Below, in pieces: positions 32,642 through 42,356 of a stretch of DNA of 64,000 nt. The translations under genes were made by a program, and so were the position numbers. Positions within the stretch are counted from its first letter, which is position 1; every line of letters starts with the position of its first letter. Where the stretch lies: the NCBI RefSeq assembly GCF_000015205.1, contig NC_008701.1, forward strand, positions 1,491,436-1,555,435, written 5' to 3'. Below the pieces are notes generated by a model. That model saw only the letters and a program-made list of their open reading frames with translations, did not search any database and was not told the origin of the DNA. The DNA is from Pyrobaculum islandicum DSM 4184. GTDB taxonomy: Archaea > Thermoproteota > Thermoprotei > Thermoproteales > Thermoproteaceae.

Positions 32642-32949
32642 GACTTTAGATAGAGTTCGTAGAGTTCATTCATCATGCCTCTCCAGTCGAACTTCCTCTT
32701 TACGTAGTCCACATATCGTTTAGTCACTTCTCTCTTTTCTCTCTTTACATACCTCATACACCGCCGGCATCCAAACCATATGAACCTATCATCTTCTACA
32801 AGCTCTAAAACACCACCACAACGTGGACATGTATTTACGGTATCGACATAGACCAAGCCCATATACACCTTTTCTGCTGGTTTAAAATTAGCTATACATA
32901 ATTTACGTAAGTCATCAGCTATACAAAAATCTGTTCCCACCTTCTTCAA
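32638..32949 (-). CDS. Zinc-ribbon hypothetical protein
   Basis: 103 residues. CPRCGG and CRRCMRY form a treble-clef/zinc-ribbon with 18 residues between the Cys pairs, followed by a basic helix (REKREVTKRYVDYVKRKF). The start is uncertain: TTG at 32949 or GTG at 32940. A TATA-like run (about 33003-33017) lies 60 nt upstream, leaving a GC-rich leader. Nucleic-acid binding is inferred from zinc ribbon and charge. Confidence 0.55.
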   Translation of the reverse strand: MKKVGTDFCIADDLRKLCIANFKPAEKVYMGLVYVDTVNTCPRCGGVLELVEDDRFIWFGCRRCMRYVKREKREVTKRYVDYVKRKFDWRGMMNELYELYLKS

Positions 32950-33066
32950 GCCCCAAGAGACTCAAGGCAGCCCCGGAGGGCCGACGCCACAAAGGGGTTA
33001 CTTATTTTATAAAGCTCGGCGACGTGTGTAAAGGCGCTCAAAGATATAAAACAAAGTGGATATGGG

Positions 33067-33390
33067 AGATATGTACATACCTCTTTGGGTTGAGGCTTCA
33101 CGTCTCGACCCGAGAGGAACTTCCTCAACCCACCCGCGGTGTGGGGGGCTCGTGAGGGGCTCTGCCCCGAGGTCTCTCCTCTACCGGCGTTGCGGGTGGG
33201 AAAGGGGAGGGACGTAGCAGCCGTGATAAACATCGAAAAACGAGCTCTGGAGGTACTTAAGGAGGGCCGCGTGCCGCCCGGCCCCATGCCCAATGACCCC
33301 ACGCCCGAGGTATCCTGGATGCCCATGAAGGCGTGGGCGAGGAGAAAGTCCCTAGGCGTAGGGACAGACGGCAGACGGATAACGATTTAA
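33067..33390 (+). pseudogene. TnpB C-terminal fragment (frameshifted)
   Basis: Across the three frames the bases recover DPRGTSSTHPRCGG (first zinc pair), LYRRCG (second zinc pair region) and then GRDVAAVINIEKRALEVLKEG, the final RuvC Asp block of TnpB. At least one frameshift separates the zinc finger from the RuvC block. The 3' end has the same GAGGAGAAAGTCCC start and a hairpin of arms GTCCCTA/TAGGGAC (33349-33366), like the relic at 9.95 kb. No N-terminal part lies upstream on this strand. The first about 110 bp after the zinc-ribbon gene (32950-33066) show a possible TATA element and otherwise nothing clear. Confidence 0.7.
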
Positions 33391-33439
33391 TATCATAAAT
33401 TATCCGTAGCAACAATATTAAGACGGCTAGGTCTTATAC

Positions 33440-33523
33440 ATGTTTAAGTTCCTGCTAAAGCTCATAGGTAGCGATAAAAAAAGATTTGCCGAACAGATGA
33501 AAGAAGATATTGAAGTAATTTAA
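33440..33523 (+). CDS. Possible 27-residue protein
   Basis: ATG at 33440, TAA at 33521-33523: MFKFLLKLIGSDKKRFAEQM then KEDIEVI. It is amphipathic and charged, and codon use resembles the neighbours. AACAATATTAAG (33410-33421) could be its TATA element. Its stop overlaps the stop of the convergent 92-residue gene. Small size makes this weak. Confidence 0.25.
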   Translation: MFKFLLKLIGSDKKRFAEQMKEDIEVI

Positions 33524-33798
33524 CAGAGGTTGAAGTCTTCGAGGACAATACCCATCTCTCTTAGGTCTTGTGAAGCCTCTATATAGAACCTTTTAGCGTC
33601 TATACACCTACTTCTCCAAAATACGCTATCGTCTCTCTCGATCTCTAAAATTAACTTTGCCGCCTTAGCCACATACTCTAAGCGCATGTAAAAGTCCTCA
33701 GGGGGTGGGGGTAGGTTTATGCCTATTTGGTTGGCGTATTCTATAATAATCCTAGGGCGTCTAACAGCTTCCCACAAGAAGTCATAAAATAACGTCAT
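33520..33798 (-). CDS. Hypothetical helical protein
   Basis: 92 residues, predicted all helix. The segment INLPPPPEDFYMRLEYVAKAAKLILEIERDDSVFWRSRCIDAKRFYIEASQDLREMG recalls small HEPN-like or paREP-type Pyrobaculum proteins, but no decisive motif (RxxxxH) is visible. It lies between inverted TnpB fragments, which suggests accessory DNA. ATG start with weak upstream AT-rich sequence. Confidence 0.45.
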   Translation of the reverse strand: MTLFYDFLWEAVRRPRIIIEYANQIGINLPPPPEDFYMRLEYVAKAAKLILEIERDDSVFWRSRCIDAKRFYIEASQDLREMGIVLEDFNLC

Positions 33799-33837
33799 AG
33801 CACAAGTTTTTTGCGTATATTAATCCCTTGTAAACGC

Positions 33838-34275
33838 TGATTATATGCTCTTTTTGAGATTCGCTTTGGACAGACTGTGTCGTAAAGCTGCTCCTCTAGA
33901 TACGGCAGTCCGTACCGCTATGCCAACTCTTTCAACTTTCTCCGCAACCGCCCAAGGCCGTCTAGGAAGTGTTTCTTCACGCCGCCTCCGTTCCCCTCCC
34001 TGAGTTCTCAATAGCTTTTGTCTTCCATCGTGTCTACCACAATTGCGGCTTTATGCTCCATCGCCAGTTTTACGATCTCACGGAGCTTGCCCAATTAGCT
34101 AATGTGGGTGTGGACCTTGTCTCGTGATTTCCTTGGGCAATCTTGTGATGTACTCCTCCACCGCTAGGTTTATCCTTGTAGCTAGGTTTAGTACGTCTGG
34201 CCTCTCCTCTACCAACTGCCGCGGTATCTCCACTTTCAGCGTCTTGTAGGCTGGACGTATGCGGCGTGGGGGAGA
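33838..34275 (-). pseudogene. TnpB N-terminal and RuvC-II fragment
   Basis: Minus-strand translation gives AYKTLKVEIPRQLVEERPDV and NLATRINLAVEEY at the start (34275-34110), closely matching the relic at 63.5 kb. It then jumps by deletion to LREIVKLAMEHKAAIVVDTMEDKSY with in-frame stops (TGA, TAG), and LGRLRRKLKELA...YGLPYLEEQLYDT. The part between (RuvC-I) is missing. So the relic lacks RuvC-I, has RuvC-II, and lost its C-terminus. The C-terminal piece at 33.1-33.4 kb is inverted relative to it. Confidence 0.7.
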
Positions 34276-34690
34276 AAGACTAGGTTGTTGGGGGCGTTCC
34301 CAAGGTGACGGGGTGAAAGAGACAGATATAGTCTACATCCAGCCGTCCCGCCGATATTTGTCAGTAGTGTGGTTTTCTCCGATTCTATTGTTCTAGGCCA
34401 AAAAAGATATGGGAACTCCTCCAGAAGACCAAACAGCTCACTTTTTCTACTCCGGCGACCATCACACTTTTAAACTCGTAAACCAGCCTAGGAGCAGACT
34501 CCGCCAAGCCCCCGTCCGCCCGGACACGGCCAGACCCCCACGCCCACATCCGCAGACGCACCCCGAGCCCCCAGAGAAGGCCAGTCTAACAAAGGGGGTT
34601 ATATGCTATCTCATTGAACAACAAGATGAGTCTAATATTGAGAACGTCTAGTTCCGCTTTTACAGACAGTCCTCTCTGAGTTTGCGGAAG
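34276..34690. other. Gene-poor GC-rich interval
   Basis: About 415 bases between the TnpB relic and the YbaK gene. The centre (34490-34590) is strikingly C-rich on the plus strand (many CCC and CCG runs), unlike the AT-rich flanks. An 80-codon plus-strand frame (34409-34651) and several minus-strand frames exist, but none has recognisable motifs. I see no supported gene, RNA or terminator here. It may be further decayed mobile DNA. Confidence 0.4.
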
Positions 34691-35086
34691 TCATAGTTCG
34701 ATAGGTGTTACAAAACCTCTTTTTACTAGTTCTATGGGTTTAAACTTTAGGAGAGAGTATTCGTCGCCTCCGCCTCCATAAACATAGTCTTCTCTAAGTA
34801 GCTCTCTGTCTATATATACTGGGATGTTTAAAACCGGTGGTACGCCTCCCACAGAGTAGCCAGTGGCTGTAAATACCTCGTCAGGTGTAGCAAGGCGGCA
34901 ACCTAACAATTTGGTATTAAGTCTTTTAGTTCCACGTATTACATATGCTCTGAATTCACCGTTGCAGTAAACAACTATAGTCTTTACAATTTTATCCTCG
35001 CTTACTCCAATCGCTTGTGCGGCCTCTCTTACTGTGCGCACGGGAGTTTGCAACCTTATGACCTCGCCAAACTCTTCAAGTCTCAT
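34691..35086 (-). CDS. YbaK/Cys-tRNA(Pro) deacylase-like protein
   Basis: 131 residues. The YbaK fold shows TVREAAQAIGVSEDKIVKTIVV at the start, the conserved Lys at IVKT, then LLGCRLATPDEVFTATGYSVGGVPPV with the substrate loop GGVPP. Such proteins hydrolyse mischarged tRNAs or act as INS-type editing factors. The exact aminoacyl substrate is not predictable. It is 3 nt downstream of the archease gene, an RNA-quality-control operon. Confidence 0.85.
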   Translation of the reverse strand: MRLEEFGEVIRLQTPVRTVREAAQAIGVSEDKIVKTIVVYCNGEFRAYVIRGTKRLNTKLLGCRLATPDEVFTATGYSVGGVPPVLNIPVYIDRELLREDYVYGGGGDEYSLLKFKPIELVKRGFVTPIEL

Positions 35087-35089
35087 GAC

Positions 35090-35533
35090 CTAGACGTCTA
35101 CAACGTATTGTAACATCCAATAGTCATCTATTTGTCTTATTTCCATCATGTGGAATGTCATAGCCTTAACTATAAGTCCAGTAAATCCATGCTTCTCTAT
35201 GTCATAAGGCTCTCCATATAACACGGCCTTTATGTAATAGACGTCATTTTTTCCCAAGTTTAACACGATTTCACGGCTTATGGCAAATTTCTCCGTATCA
35301 AAGAGAAATAACAGCTCGTCTATCCACCTGAATAATAGGCCTTCTAAGTCGTTATAATCTATCGTGATCTCCTTTGCGTATCTAGGCTCTACTTTTTCCG
35401 TGTGATAGGTCAATTCTGCCAGCGCGATTGCCGCGTTTTTAAACGCCTCCTCTAGAGTACATCCATATGCTTGTATTAAGACATCGGCTGTATGCTCGCC
35501 ATATCTATAATCAACAGGCTTGCCACACTTCAT
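35090..35533 (-). CDS. Archease
   Basis: 147 residues. Hallmarks are [43 protein letters not shown] and [11 protein letters not shown]. Conserved acidic and His residues bind a metal. Archease promotes guanylylation and turnover of the RNA ligase RtcB, needed to join tRNA exons after intron removal; the intron-bearing tRNA-Ser at 61 kb is the kind of substrate served. The ATG is followed by a short overlap-free junction to the YbaK gene. RtcB itself is not in the window. Confidence 0.93.
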   Translation of the reverse strand: MKCGKPVDYRYGEHTADVLIQAYGCTLEEAFKNAAIALAELTYHTEKVEPRYAKEITIDYNDLEGLLFRWIDELLFLFDTEKFAISREIVLNLGKNDVYYIKAVLYGEPYDIEKHGFTGLIVKAMTFHMMEIRQIDDYWMLQYVVDV

Positions 35534-35585
35534 GTATAAACCACAAGCTCTACCTTTTTAAAATCGTTTTAAGACAAAATACCCT

Positions 35586-36251
35586 ATGAAACTGCAGGTT
35601 GCCCTTGATCTTACCGATTTGCGAAAAGCTATAGAGTTAACAAGGGAGCTCTGTAATGTCGGTCTCGAGATCGTGGAGGCAGGCACGCCGCTTATAAAAC
35701 TGTACGGATTATCAACTGTTAGCGCTCTTAAAGCCGCATGTCCCAAAGCCGAAGTTGTAGCCGACTTAAAAACGGCAGACGTTGGAGCGCTGGAGGCACG
35801 GCTTGCTAAGGAATTCGGCGCAGATTGGGCTACTGTACTTGGCGCGACAAATATAGAGACTATCGAGGATTTTATCAAAGAAGGAAGGGCTTTAGGCCTA
35901 AAGACGGCCGTAGATCTAATCGGATTACCTAACGCTTTAGAGCGAGCTCGTGAAATTATGAAGACAGTTACACCCGACCTCTTTATATTTCACGTTGGCG
36001 TAGATGTGCAGAGAAAGACCGGGCTAAAATTTGAAGACTTGCTCTACAGCGCATATAAGCTAAAAACAGAAGGTGTCGGTGTTGGTATTGCTGGAGGCAT
36101 TACAGAACAAGAAATTAGATTTATAATATCTAGCAGAAAGTTAGTTGATGTTATAATTGTTGGAAGAGCTATAGTAAATGATCCTTTGCCTTTGTCTAAA
36201 TTTATAACTATGAATAATATTTTAAAACAAGCTAAATCAGAGAGTTTATGA
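35586..36251 (+). CDS. 3-hexulose-6-phosphate synthase
   Basis: 221 residues, OMP decarboxylase superfamily. LQVALDLTDLRKA, VEAGTPLIKLYG, VADLKTADVGALEA (DxKxxD site) and AVDLIGLPN point to HPS rather than OMPDC. In archaea it runs in reverse with PHI to make ribulose-5-phosphate and formaldehyde, replacing the oxidative pentose pathway. ATG at 35586; the stop overlaps adkA by 4 nt. No PHI gene is seen here. Confidence 0.85.
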   Translation: MKLQVALDLTDLRKAIELTRELCNVGLEIVEAGTPLIKLYGLSTVSALKAACPKAEVVADLKTADVGALEARLAKEFGADWATVLGATNIETIEDFIKEGRALGLKTAVDLIGLPNALERAREIMKTVTPDLFIFHVGVDVQRKTGLKFEDLLYSAYKLKTEGVGVGIAGGITEQEIRFIISSRKLVDVIIVGRAIVNDPLPLSKFITMNNILKQAKSESL

Positions 36252-36844
36252 AGATTGTACTTGTCGCACTTCCGGGTAGTGGAAAAACTACAATAATGAA
36301 CTTTGTAAAACAGAAACTTCCAGATGTACAGATAGTAAACTACGGCGACGTTATGTTAGAAATCGCAAAGAAAAGATTTGGAATACAACATAGAGATGAA
36401 ATGAGAAAGAAAATCCCAATTGATGAATACAGAAAAGTTCAGGAGGAGGCAGCAGAATATATTGCGTCGTTAGCCGGAGATGTCATCATAGATACCCATG
36501 CGTCAATCAAAATCTCGGGGGGTTATTACCCAGGTCTTCCAGATAGAGTAATTACGAAACTTAAACCAGATGTTATTTTGCTAATAGAATATGATCCTAA
36601 GGACATAATTGAAAGACGTAAGAAGGACCCAGAGAGGTTCAGAGATGTAGAGACCGAAGAGGAGGTTGAAATGCACCAGTTGGCTAATAGATACTATGCC
36701 TTCGCTGCAGCGAATGCCGGCGAGAGCGCCGTACATATACTCAGTTTTAGAGGGAAGCCCCAAAGTAGACCATTTGAACATGCCGAAATAGCTGCCGAAT
36801 ACATAGTAAATCTAATACTCAGAGCAAGGCAGCAGAAGTCTTAA
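36248..36844 (+). CDS. adkA: Archaeal adenylate kinase
   Basis: 198 residues. Converts ATP and AMP to two ADP. Walker A is ALPGSGKTT (about 8-16). GDVMLEIAKKRFGIQHRDEMRKKIP is the AMP-binding segment typical of the trimeric archaeal enzyme, followed by DTHASIKISGGYYPGLP. ATG overlapped 4 nt by the HPS stop, so translationally coupled. The DJ-1-like gene follows after 22 nt. Confidence 0.93.
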   Translation: MKIVLVALPGSGKTTIMNFVKQKLPDVQIVNYGDVMLEIAKKRFGIQHRDEMRKKIPIDEYRKVQEEAAEYIASLAGDVIIDTHASIKISGGYYPGLPDRVITKLKPDVILLIEYDPKDIIERRKKDPERFRDVETEEEVEMHQLANRYYAFAAANAGESAVHILSFRGKPQSRPFEHAEIAAEYIVNLILRARQQKS

Positions 36845-36866
36845 ATAACCTCCCGTTGAGAGATGC

Positions 36867-38436
<1,570 letters not shown>

Positions 38437-38465
38437 AAAAAATAAAAAACAGATATTACGACAAG

Positions 38466-38523
38466 CTTGGTGATTGAGAGGTTTCCGGAGCGATAAGGTG
38501 AGCGCGCCGAGAGTTCTGATAAC
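38466..38523 (+). ncRNA. C/D box sRNA candidate
   Basis: C box-like GTGATTGA (38470-38477), D' box-like CGGA (38486-38489), C'-like GTGAGCG (38498-38504) and a perfect D box CTGA (38516-38519). Guides would be GAGGTTTC and CGCCGAGAGTT approximately. The C box has an extra U-like base relative to RUGAUGA, which lowers confidence. An A-rich run (38436-38450) could be its promoter. Located in the egsA to malic enzyme gap. Confidence 0.5.
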
Positions 38524-38536
38524 CCTGATATTTATA

Positions 38537-38923
38537 TCAGTAGAAGTCTTTTATTTCAGCGTCAAATAAAGGAACAAGAGGCAAATATAGCGGTATAAAA
38601 AGCGCAACTGTAGAAGGTATCGCCGACGTAGCTACTATACCAATTTCGCCTATAAACACAACGCCTACCACTAGGCTGTGTTTAGGAAAATAAAGCCACC
38701 CTGGCCCTTCTAGTTTTTCATTAATTTTTATCTTTGTCCCCTTAATTCCCACAATTCTCACTTTTTTCACTTTATCTATATTATTTAGTATTTTAGTAAT
38801 AAATTTATCTGCCCTGCTTAGAGGAAGAGATATTATAATAGATTTTTTATACTTTGTATTTCTTATTACAATATACTTTTTATTTTTGCTTCTGTATACT
38901 TTTATATGTACATAATTTCTCAT
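38537..38923 (-). CDS. Hypothetical membrane-associated protein
   Basis: About 128 residues from the ATG at 38923 (MRNYVHIKV); a second ATG at 38938 would give 133. The N-terminal half is a basic strand-rich domain ([19 protein letters not shown]). The C-terminal half is hydrophobic ([35 protein letters not shown]), about two spans. A TATA-like TAATTAAAT (about 38951-38960) lies about 30 nt upstream. Divergent from the malic enzyme gene. Family not recognised. Confidence 0.5.
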   Translation of the reverse strand: MRNYVHIKVYRSKNKKYIVIRNTKYKKSIIISLPLSRADKFITKILNNIDKVKKVRIVGIKGTKIKINEKLEGPGWLYFPKHSLVVGVVFIGEIGIVATSAIPSTVALFIPLYLPLVPLFDAEIKDFY

Positions 38924-38981
38924 GTTTTCATTTCTCACAGTATTCGAAAAATTTAATTATATATCTCTTCTTATTACGTTT

Positions 38982-40286
38982 GTGACAGAAAAATGGTATC
39001 GACTTGCAGTCGACATTCATAGAAAATATGGCGGTAAGATCTCCGTAATGCCTAAAGTTCCAATAAGATCGCTGGAAGATTTCGCCATTTATTACACGCC
39101 AGGTATTGCTGAGGTCTCTAGACAAATATCTATAAATCAAGAGCTAGCTTTTGAGTTAACATCTAGGTGGAATATCGTAGGTGTTATAACAGACGGTACC
39201 AGAGTGTTAGGACTTGGTAATATAGGTCCAGAAGCTGCGTACCCGGTTATGGAGGGCAAGGCGCTTATTTTTAAATACTTAGGCGGCGTAGATGCGATAC
39301 CGATTCCCATCCGGGTAAAGACTCCAGACGAGTTTATATTTGTAGCGAAAGCCCTAGAGCCGGCGCTGGGAGGGATAAACTTGGAAGATATAGAGTCGCC
39401 TAAGTGTTTTTATCTTCTTGACAAACTTAGAGAAGAACTAAAAATACCAGTGTGGCACGACGACCAACAAGGTACGGCTACTGCCACGCTTGCTGCTTTA
39501 ATAAATGCTCTTAAGCTAGTCGGCAAAAAAATTAGCGATGTCACAATCGCTCTAATAGGCGCGGGGGCTTCTAACATATATACAGCTAGGATATTAATTA
39601 AGTACGGAGCTAAACCTGGCAATCTTATCCTAGTCGATAGCAGAGGCATTTTGCATCCCGAGCGCGAAGATATAGACAAAATGATGATAGAAAATCCGTG
39701 GAAGTATAAATACGCCATAGAAACTAATGCGGAGAGACGTAAAGGTGGAATCCCTGAAGCCATAAAGGGCGTGGACGTTGTCATAGCTGCGTCTAGGCCA
39801 GGCCCAGGCGTTATTAAGAAGGAGTGGATCGCTACGATGAATAAAGATGCAATAGTCTTTGCACTAGCAAATCCAGTTCCCGAGATTTGGCCTTGGGAGG
39901 CAAAAGAGGCAGGCGCCAGAATTGTGGCTACCGGTAGAAGCGATTTTCCAAACCAAGTGAATAACTCTTTAATATTTCCGGCAGTGTTCAGAGGTGCCCT
40001 AGATGTGCGGGCAACCACTATAACAGATGAGATGTTAATAGCAGCAGCTGAGGAGGTGGCAAAATATGCAGAAGAGAGGGGAATAAGCGAAGATTACATA
40101 ATACCTAAGATGACCGAGTGGGAGGTGTATGTCAGAGAGGCGGCTGCCGTCGCCGCAATGGCTTCTGCGCAAAAAGTCGCAAGAATACCAAGATCTTATA
40201 AAGAGGAGCTAGAGATAGCCCGTTCTATAATTGAAAGAAGTATAAAAACAGTTGAAATATTAATGAAGGAAAGAATTATAGATTAA
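38982..40286 (+). CDS. Malic enzyme (NAD(P)-dependent)
   Basis: About 434 residues. Oxidatively decarboxylates malate to pyruvate. [51 protein letters not shown] (metal-binding Asp) and the coenzyme site [16 protein letters not shown] are intact. The start was moved to GTG 38982 ([11 protein letters not shown]): the TATA-like ATTTAATTATA lies about 26 nt upstream, whereas 38922 would run through the promoter and the neighbouring gene start. Convergent with citrate synthase (3 nt gap). Confidence 0.93.
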   Translation: MTEKWYRLAVDIHRKYGGKISVMPKVPIRSLEDFAIYYTPGIAEVSRQISINQELAFELTSRWNIVGVITDGTRVLGLGNIGPEAAYPVMEGKALIFKYLGGVDAIPIPIRVKTPDEFIFVAKALEPALGGINLEDIESPKCFYLLDKLREELKIPVWHDDQQGTATATLAALINALKLVGKKISDVTIALIGAGASNIYTARILIKYGAKPGNLILVDSRGILHPEREDIDKMMIENPWKYKYAIETNAERRKGGIPEAIKGVDVVIAASRPGPGVIKKEWIATMNKDAIVFALANPVPEIWPWEAKEAGARIVATGRSDFPNQVNNSLIFPAVFRGALDVRATTITDEMLIAAAEEVAKYAEERGISEDYIIPKMTEWEVYVREAAAVAAMASAQKVARIPRSYKEELEIARSIIERSIKTVEILMKERIID

Positions 40287-40289
40287 TTT

Positions 40290-41519
40290 TTATCTTTGTT
40301 CTATTGGTATGTACTGTAAGTCGTGAGGTCCTACGTAGCATGCACGCGGCCTAAATATCCTATTATTCTCCCAGTACTCTAATATATGGGCCACCCAACC
40401 TACAACCCTCGAGACTGCAAATATTGGGGTAAAGTACTCATATGGTATCCCCATGTAGTAGAACGCTATGCCAGACCAGAAATCTACATTTGGAAATAGT
40501 CTCCTCTGCTGGAAGTATGGGTGATTAAGAATCTCTTGCTCGATTGCGCTAGCTACGGCAAATATTTTCTTCGGGTCTCCAAACTTTGTGACATACTCTC
40601 TGCTGAACTCCTTGAATATTTTAGCCCTTGGATCATATGCCTTATAAACCCTATGACCTACACCCATTAGCTTTGGCCCGCCTGGCTTAGTAGCCGCTTC
40701 AACAACCTCCTTAGCTTTTGAGGGATCTCCTATCTCTAGGTATCCTCTTACAGCCATTTCGTTAGCCCCGCCATGTAAAGGTCCTTTTAACGCAGCCACT
40801 GCAGCAGCAACAGCAGAATACATGTCGCTAAGTGTAGATGCTACAACATGCGCGGTAAAAGTACTCGCCGGCACTTCATGATCGGCATGTAAGATTAAGT
40901 AGAGCTCTATACCCTTTGTAGCAAGAGGGTCCGGATCTTTGCCGAACATCATATAGAGGAAGTTGGCGGCATGAGATAAATCGCGCCTTGGTCTGATTAT
41001 GTCAAGACCACGGGAGAATCTGTAATGATATGCGACGATCGTCGGCATTTTTGCTATAAGTTTTTCAGCAACTCTATAGGCAAGCTCTTTCTCCTCTGCT
41101 TTATATCTTCCCACTTTGAGAGCCTCTGCAAGTTTTAAGTTATCCTCATCGAAAGCCCCCTCTGCAGCCACTGCGGACTCGATTGCGAACATTGGATGCG
41201 CCTTAGAGAGGTTTTTGATAATTTCTATGGTTGCCGAGTTTAAGTCTCTGTATGTTTTAAGTCTGTTAGTAAAATCCTCAAGCTCTTTTTTATTCGGAAG
41301 CTTCCCATAGAGGATGAGGTAGGCAACCTCTTCATATGTTGAATGGCGTGCTAAATCTTCTATTCTATACCCCCTGTACCATAGAATACCTTTTTCTCCG
41401 TCAATATCACTTATGGAAGTAGATTTTATCAAAACATCCTCTAAGCCATGGATTATTGGACCACATGGCGATTGTAGTATTTTTCCAGCAGTTTTTATTT
41501 GTACAGTTTGCTCACTCAT
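40290..41519 (-). CDS. gltA: Citrate synthase (or 2-methylcitrate synthase)
   Basis: About 409 residues. Conserved KGILWYRGYRIEDLA, LHADHEVPASTFTAHVVAST (first catalytic His), GPLHGGANE, MGVGHRVYKAYDPRA and NVDFWSGI (catalytic Asp). The start MSEQTVQIKT at 41519 is chosen. The 32-codon extension to 41615 overlaps a C/D box RNA and has no protein-like signal. With prpB and prpD at 48-50 kb, a dual citrate/2-methylcitrate role is possible; sequence cannot separate them. Confidence 0.93.
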   Translation of the reverse strand: MSEQTVQIKTAGKILQSPCGPIIHGLEDVLIKSTSISDIDGEKGILWYRGYRIEDLARHSTYEEVAYLILYGKLPNKKELEDFTNRLKTYRDLNSATIEIIKNLSKAHPMFAIESAVAAEGAFDEDNLKLAEALKVGRYKAEEKELAYRVAEKLIAKMPTIVAYHYRFSRGLDIIRPRRDLSHAANFLYMMFGKDPDPLATKGIELYLILHADHEVPASTFTAHVVASTLSDMYSAVAAAVAALKGPLHGGANEMAVRGYLEIGDPSKAKEVVEAATKPGGPKLMGVGHRVYKAYDPRAKIFKEFSREYVTKFGDPKKIFAVASAIEQEILNHPYFQQRRLFPNVDFWSGIAFYYMGIPYEYFTPIFAVSRVVGWVAHILEYWENNRIFRPRACYVGPHDLQYIPIEQR

Positions 41520-41587
41520 ATAATGGGATTTTAGACTTCTAAATTTTGTTTTTGTATGACTATCCGAGCAAATAAATTTGCCAAAAT

Positions 41588-41645
41588 AAGTATCAGATAG
41601 GATGCCGACAGTCACATGTCCGCCGGGTTCCTATCATCACTAGTT
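41588..41645 (-). ncRNA. C/D box sRNA
   Basis: On the minus strand: perfect C box GTGATGA (41640-41634), D'-like CGGA (about 41620-41623), C'-like TGTGACTG (about 41609-41616) and perfect D box CTGA (41596-41593). Guides are TAGGAACCCGG and TCGGCATCCTAT, each about 11-12 nt, the classic archaeal size. Same strand as citrate synthase and immediately upstream of it. Target not identified. Confidence 0.7.
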
Positions 41646-41737
41646 GTTATAGATAAAAATAAATTTAAAAACCTAACACTCTGAGATTTAAATTAAATAC
41701 AGTTTTCATAGATATAAATTATATAAGTGATAAAATT

Positions 41738-42301
41738 TTAAGAAATGAATTTTGAACATTTTAGCTCTATTAGACCTAATGCATCTGAAAAGGTTTCACC
41801 ACATACAACGACAAACGTTGTACCTTGGCTACTGTATGCCCCAAGCGTTTTAGCTAACGCTATGCTATACCTTTCGAGAGAATCTTCGGTAGGCGGAATT
41901 TTCAACTTACCGTCTTTTTCCACGATTATTAATGCCCCACATGCACCACGTCTCACGAGATCATCGCGTAGACCTAAGACGTCATTTACATATTCATCGA
42001 CCACATATGCGATACACCTCTTACCACACAATACTTCTCTTGCCTCTTCTACTACGAATATATCTCTAATACGACAAAGGCTCAGAGCCTCCCTTAGAAA
42101 AGATGCGCCGCTCTCTGTTATCTTAACTCCCCCTCTCATCACAATGATATGACTTAGTTCTCTGCCGCCTTCTAACAAAGCTCTTACGACACCTTCGCCG
42201 ATTTTAAGCTCCTCAGCTAGGTTCTTCCTACCCCGTGGAGTGTTAGAATTTTTCAATACAGCGAGCATCTGGAGATAAACCACCTCTTTGCTCCTCTTCA
42301 C
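41738..42301 (-). CDS. HTH protein with ligand-like C-terminal domain
   Basis: 187 residues. The N-terminus is a winged helix (MLAVLKNSNTPRGRKNLAEELKIGEGVVRALLEGG), followed by a short wing and an alpha/beta domain (GACGALIIVEKDGKLKIPPTEDSLERYSIALAKTLGAYSSQ). This resembles archaeal regulators with DUF4443-type domains. Targets unknown. ATG start. Divergent from the TIP49 gene with 55 bp between. Confidence 0.65.
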   Translation of the reverse strand: MKRSKEVVYLQMLAVLKNSNTPRGRKNLAEELKIGEGVVRALLEGGRELSHIIVMRGGVKITESGASFLREALSLCRIRDIFVVEEAREVLCGKRCIAYVVDEYVNDVLGLRDDLVRRGACGALIIVEKDGKLKIPPTEDSLERYSIALAKTLGAYSSQGTTFVVVCGETFSDALGLIELKCSKFIS

Positions 42302-42356
42302 ACCTTAGTATATCAATAAGCTTAAAAATTTTTAAATAGGATATAATAGTGGTGTT

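Noticed and set aside
32946-33326. 126-residue minus-strand frame over the TnpB C-terminal relic
   Set aside because: It is a low-complexity antisense shadow of the TnpB relic and has no family signal.
34409-34651. 80-residue plus-strand frame
   Set aside because: It is rich in Pro and Arg as a result of C-rich DNA; no motif, TATA or neighbour support.
38922-38981. Upstream start for malic enzyme
   Set aside because: Would read through the TATA element and overlap the divergent gene start; GTG 38982 fits better.
41520-41615. N-terminal extension of citrate synthase
   Set aside because: Overlaps a C/D box RNA; residues have no similarity to the family, and the ATG at 41519 fits the protein.
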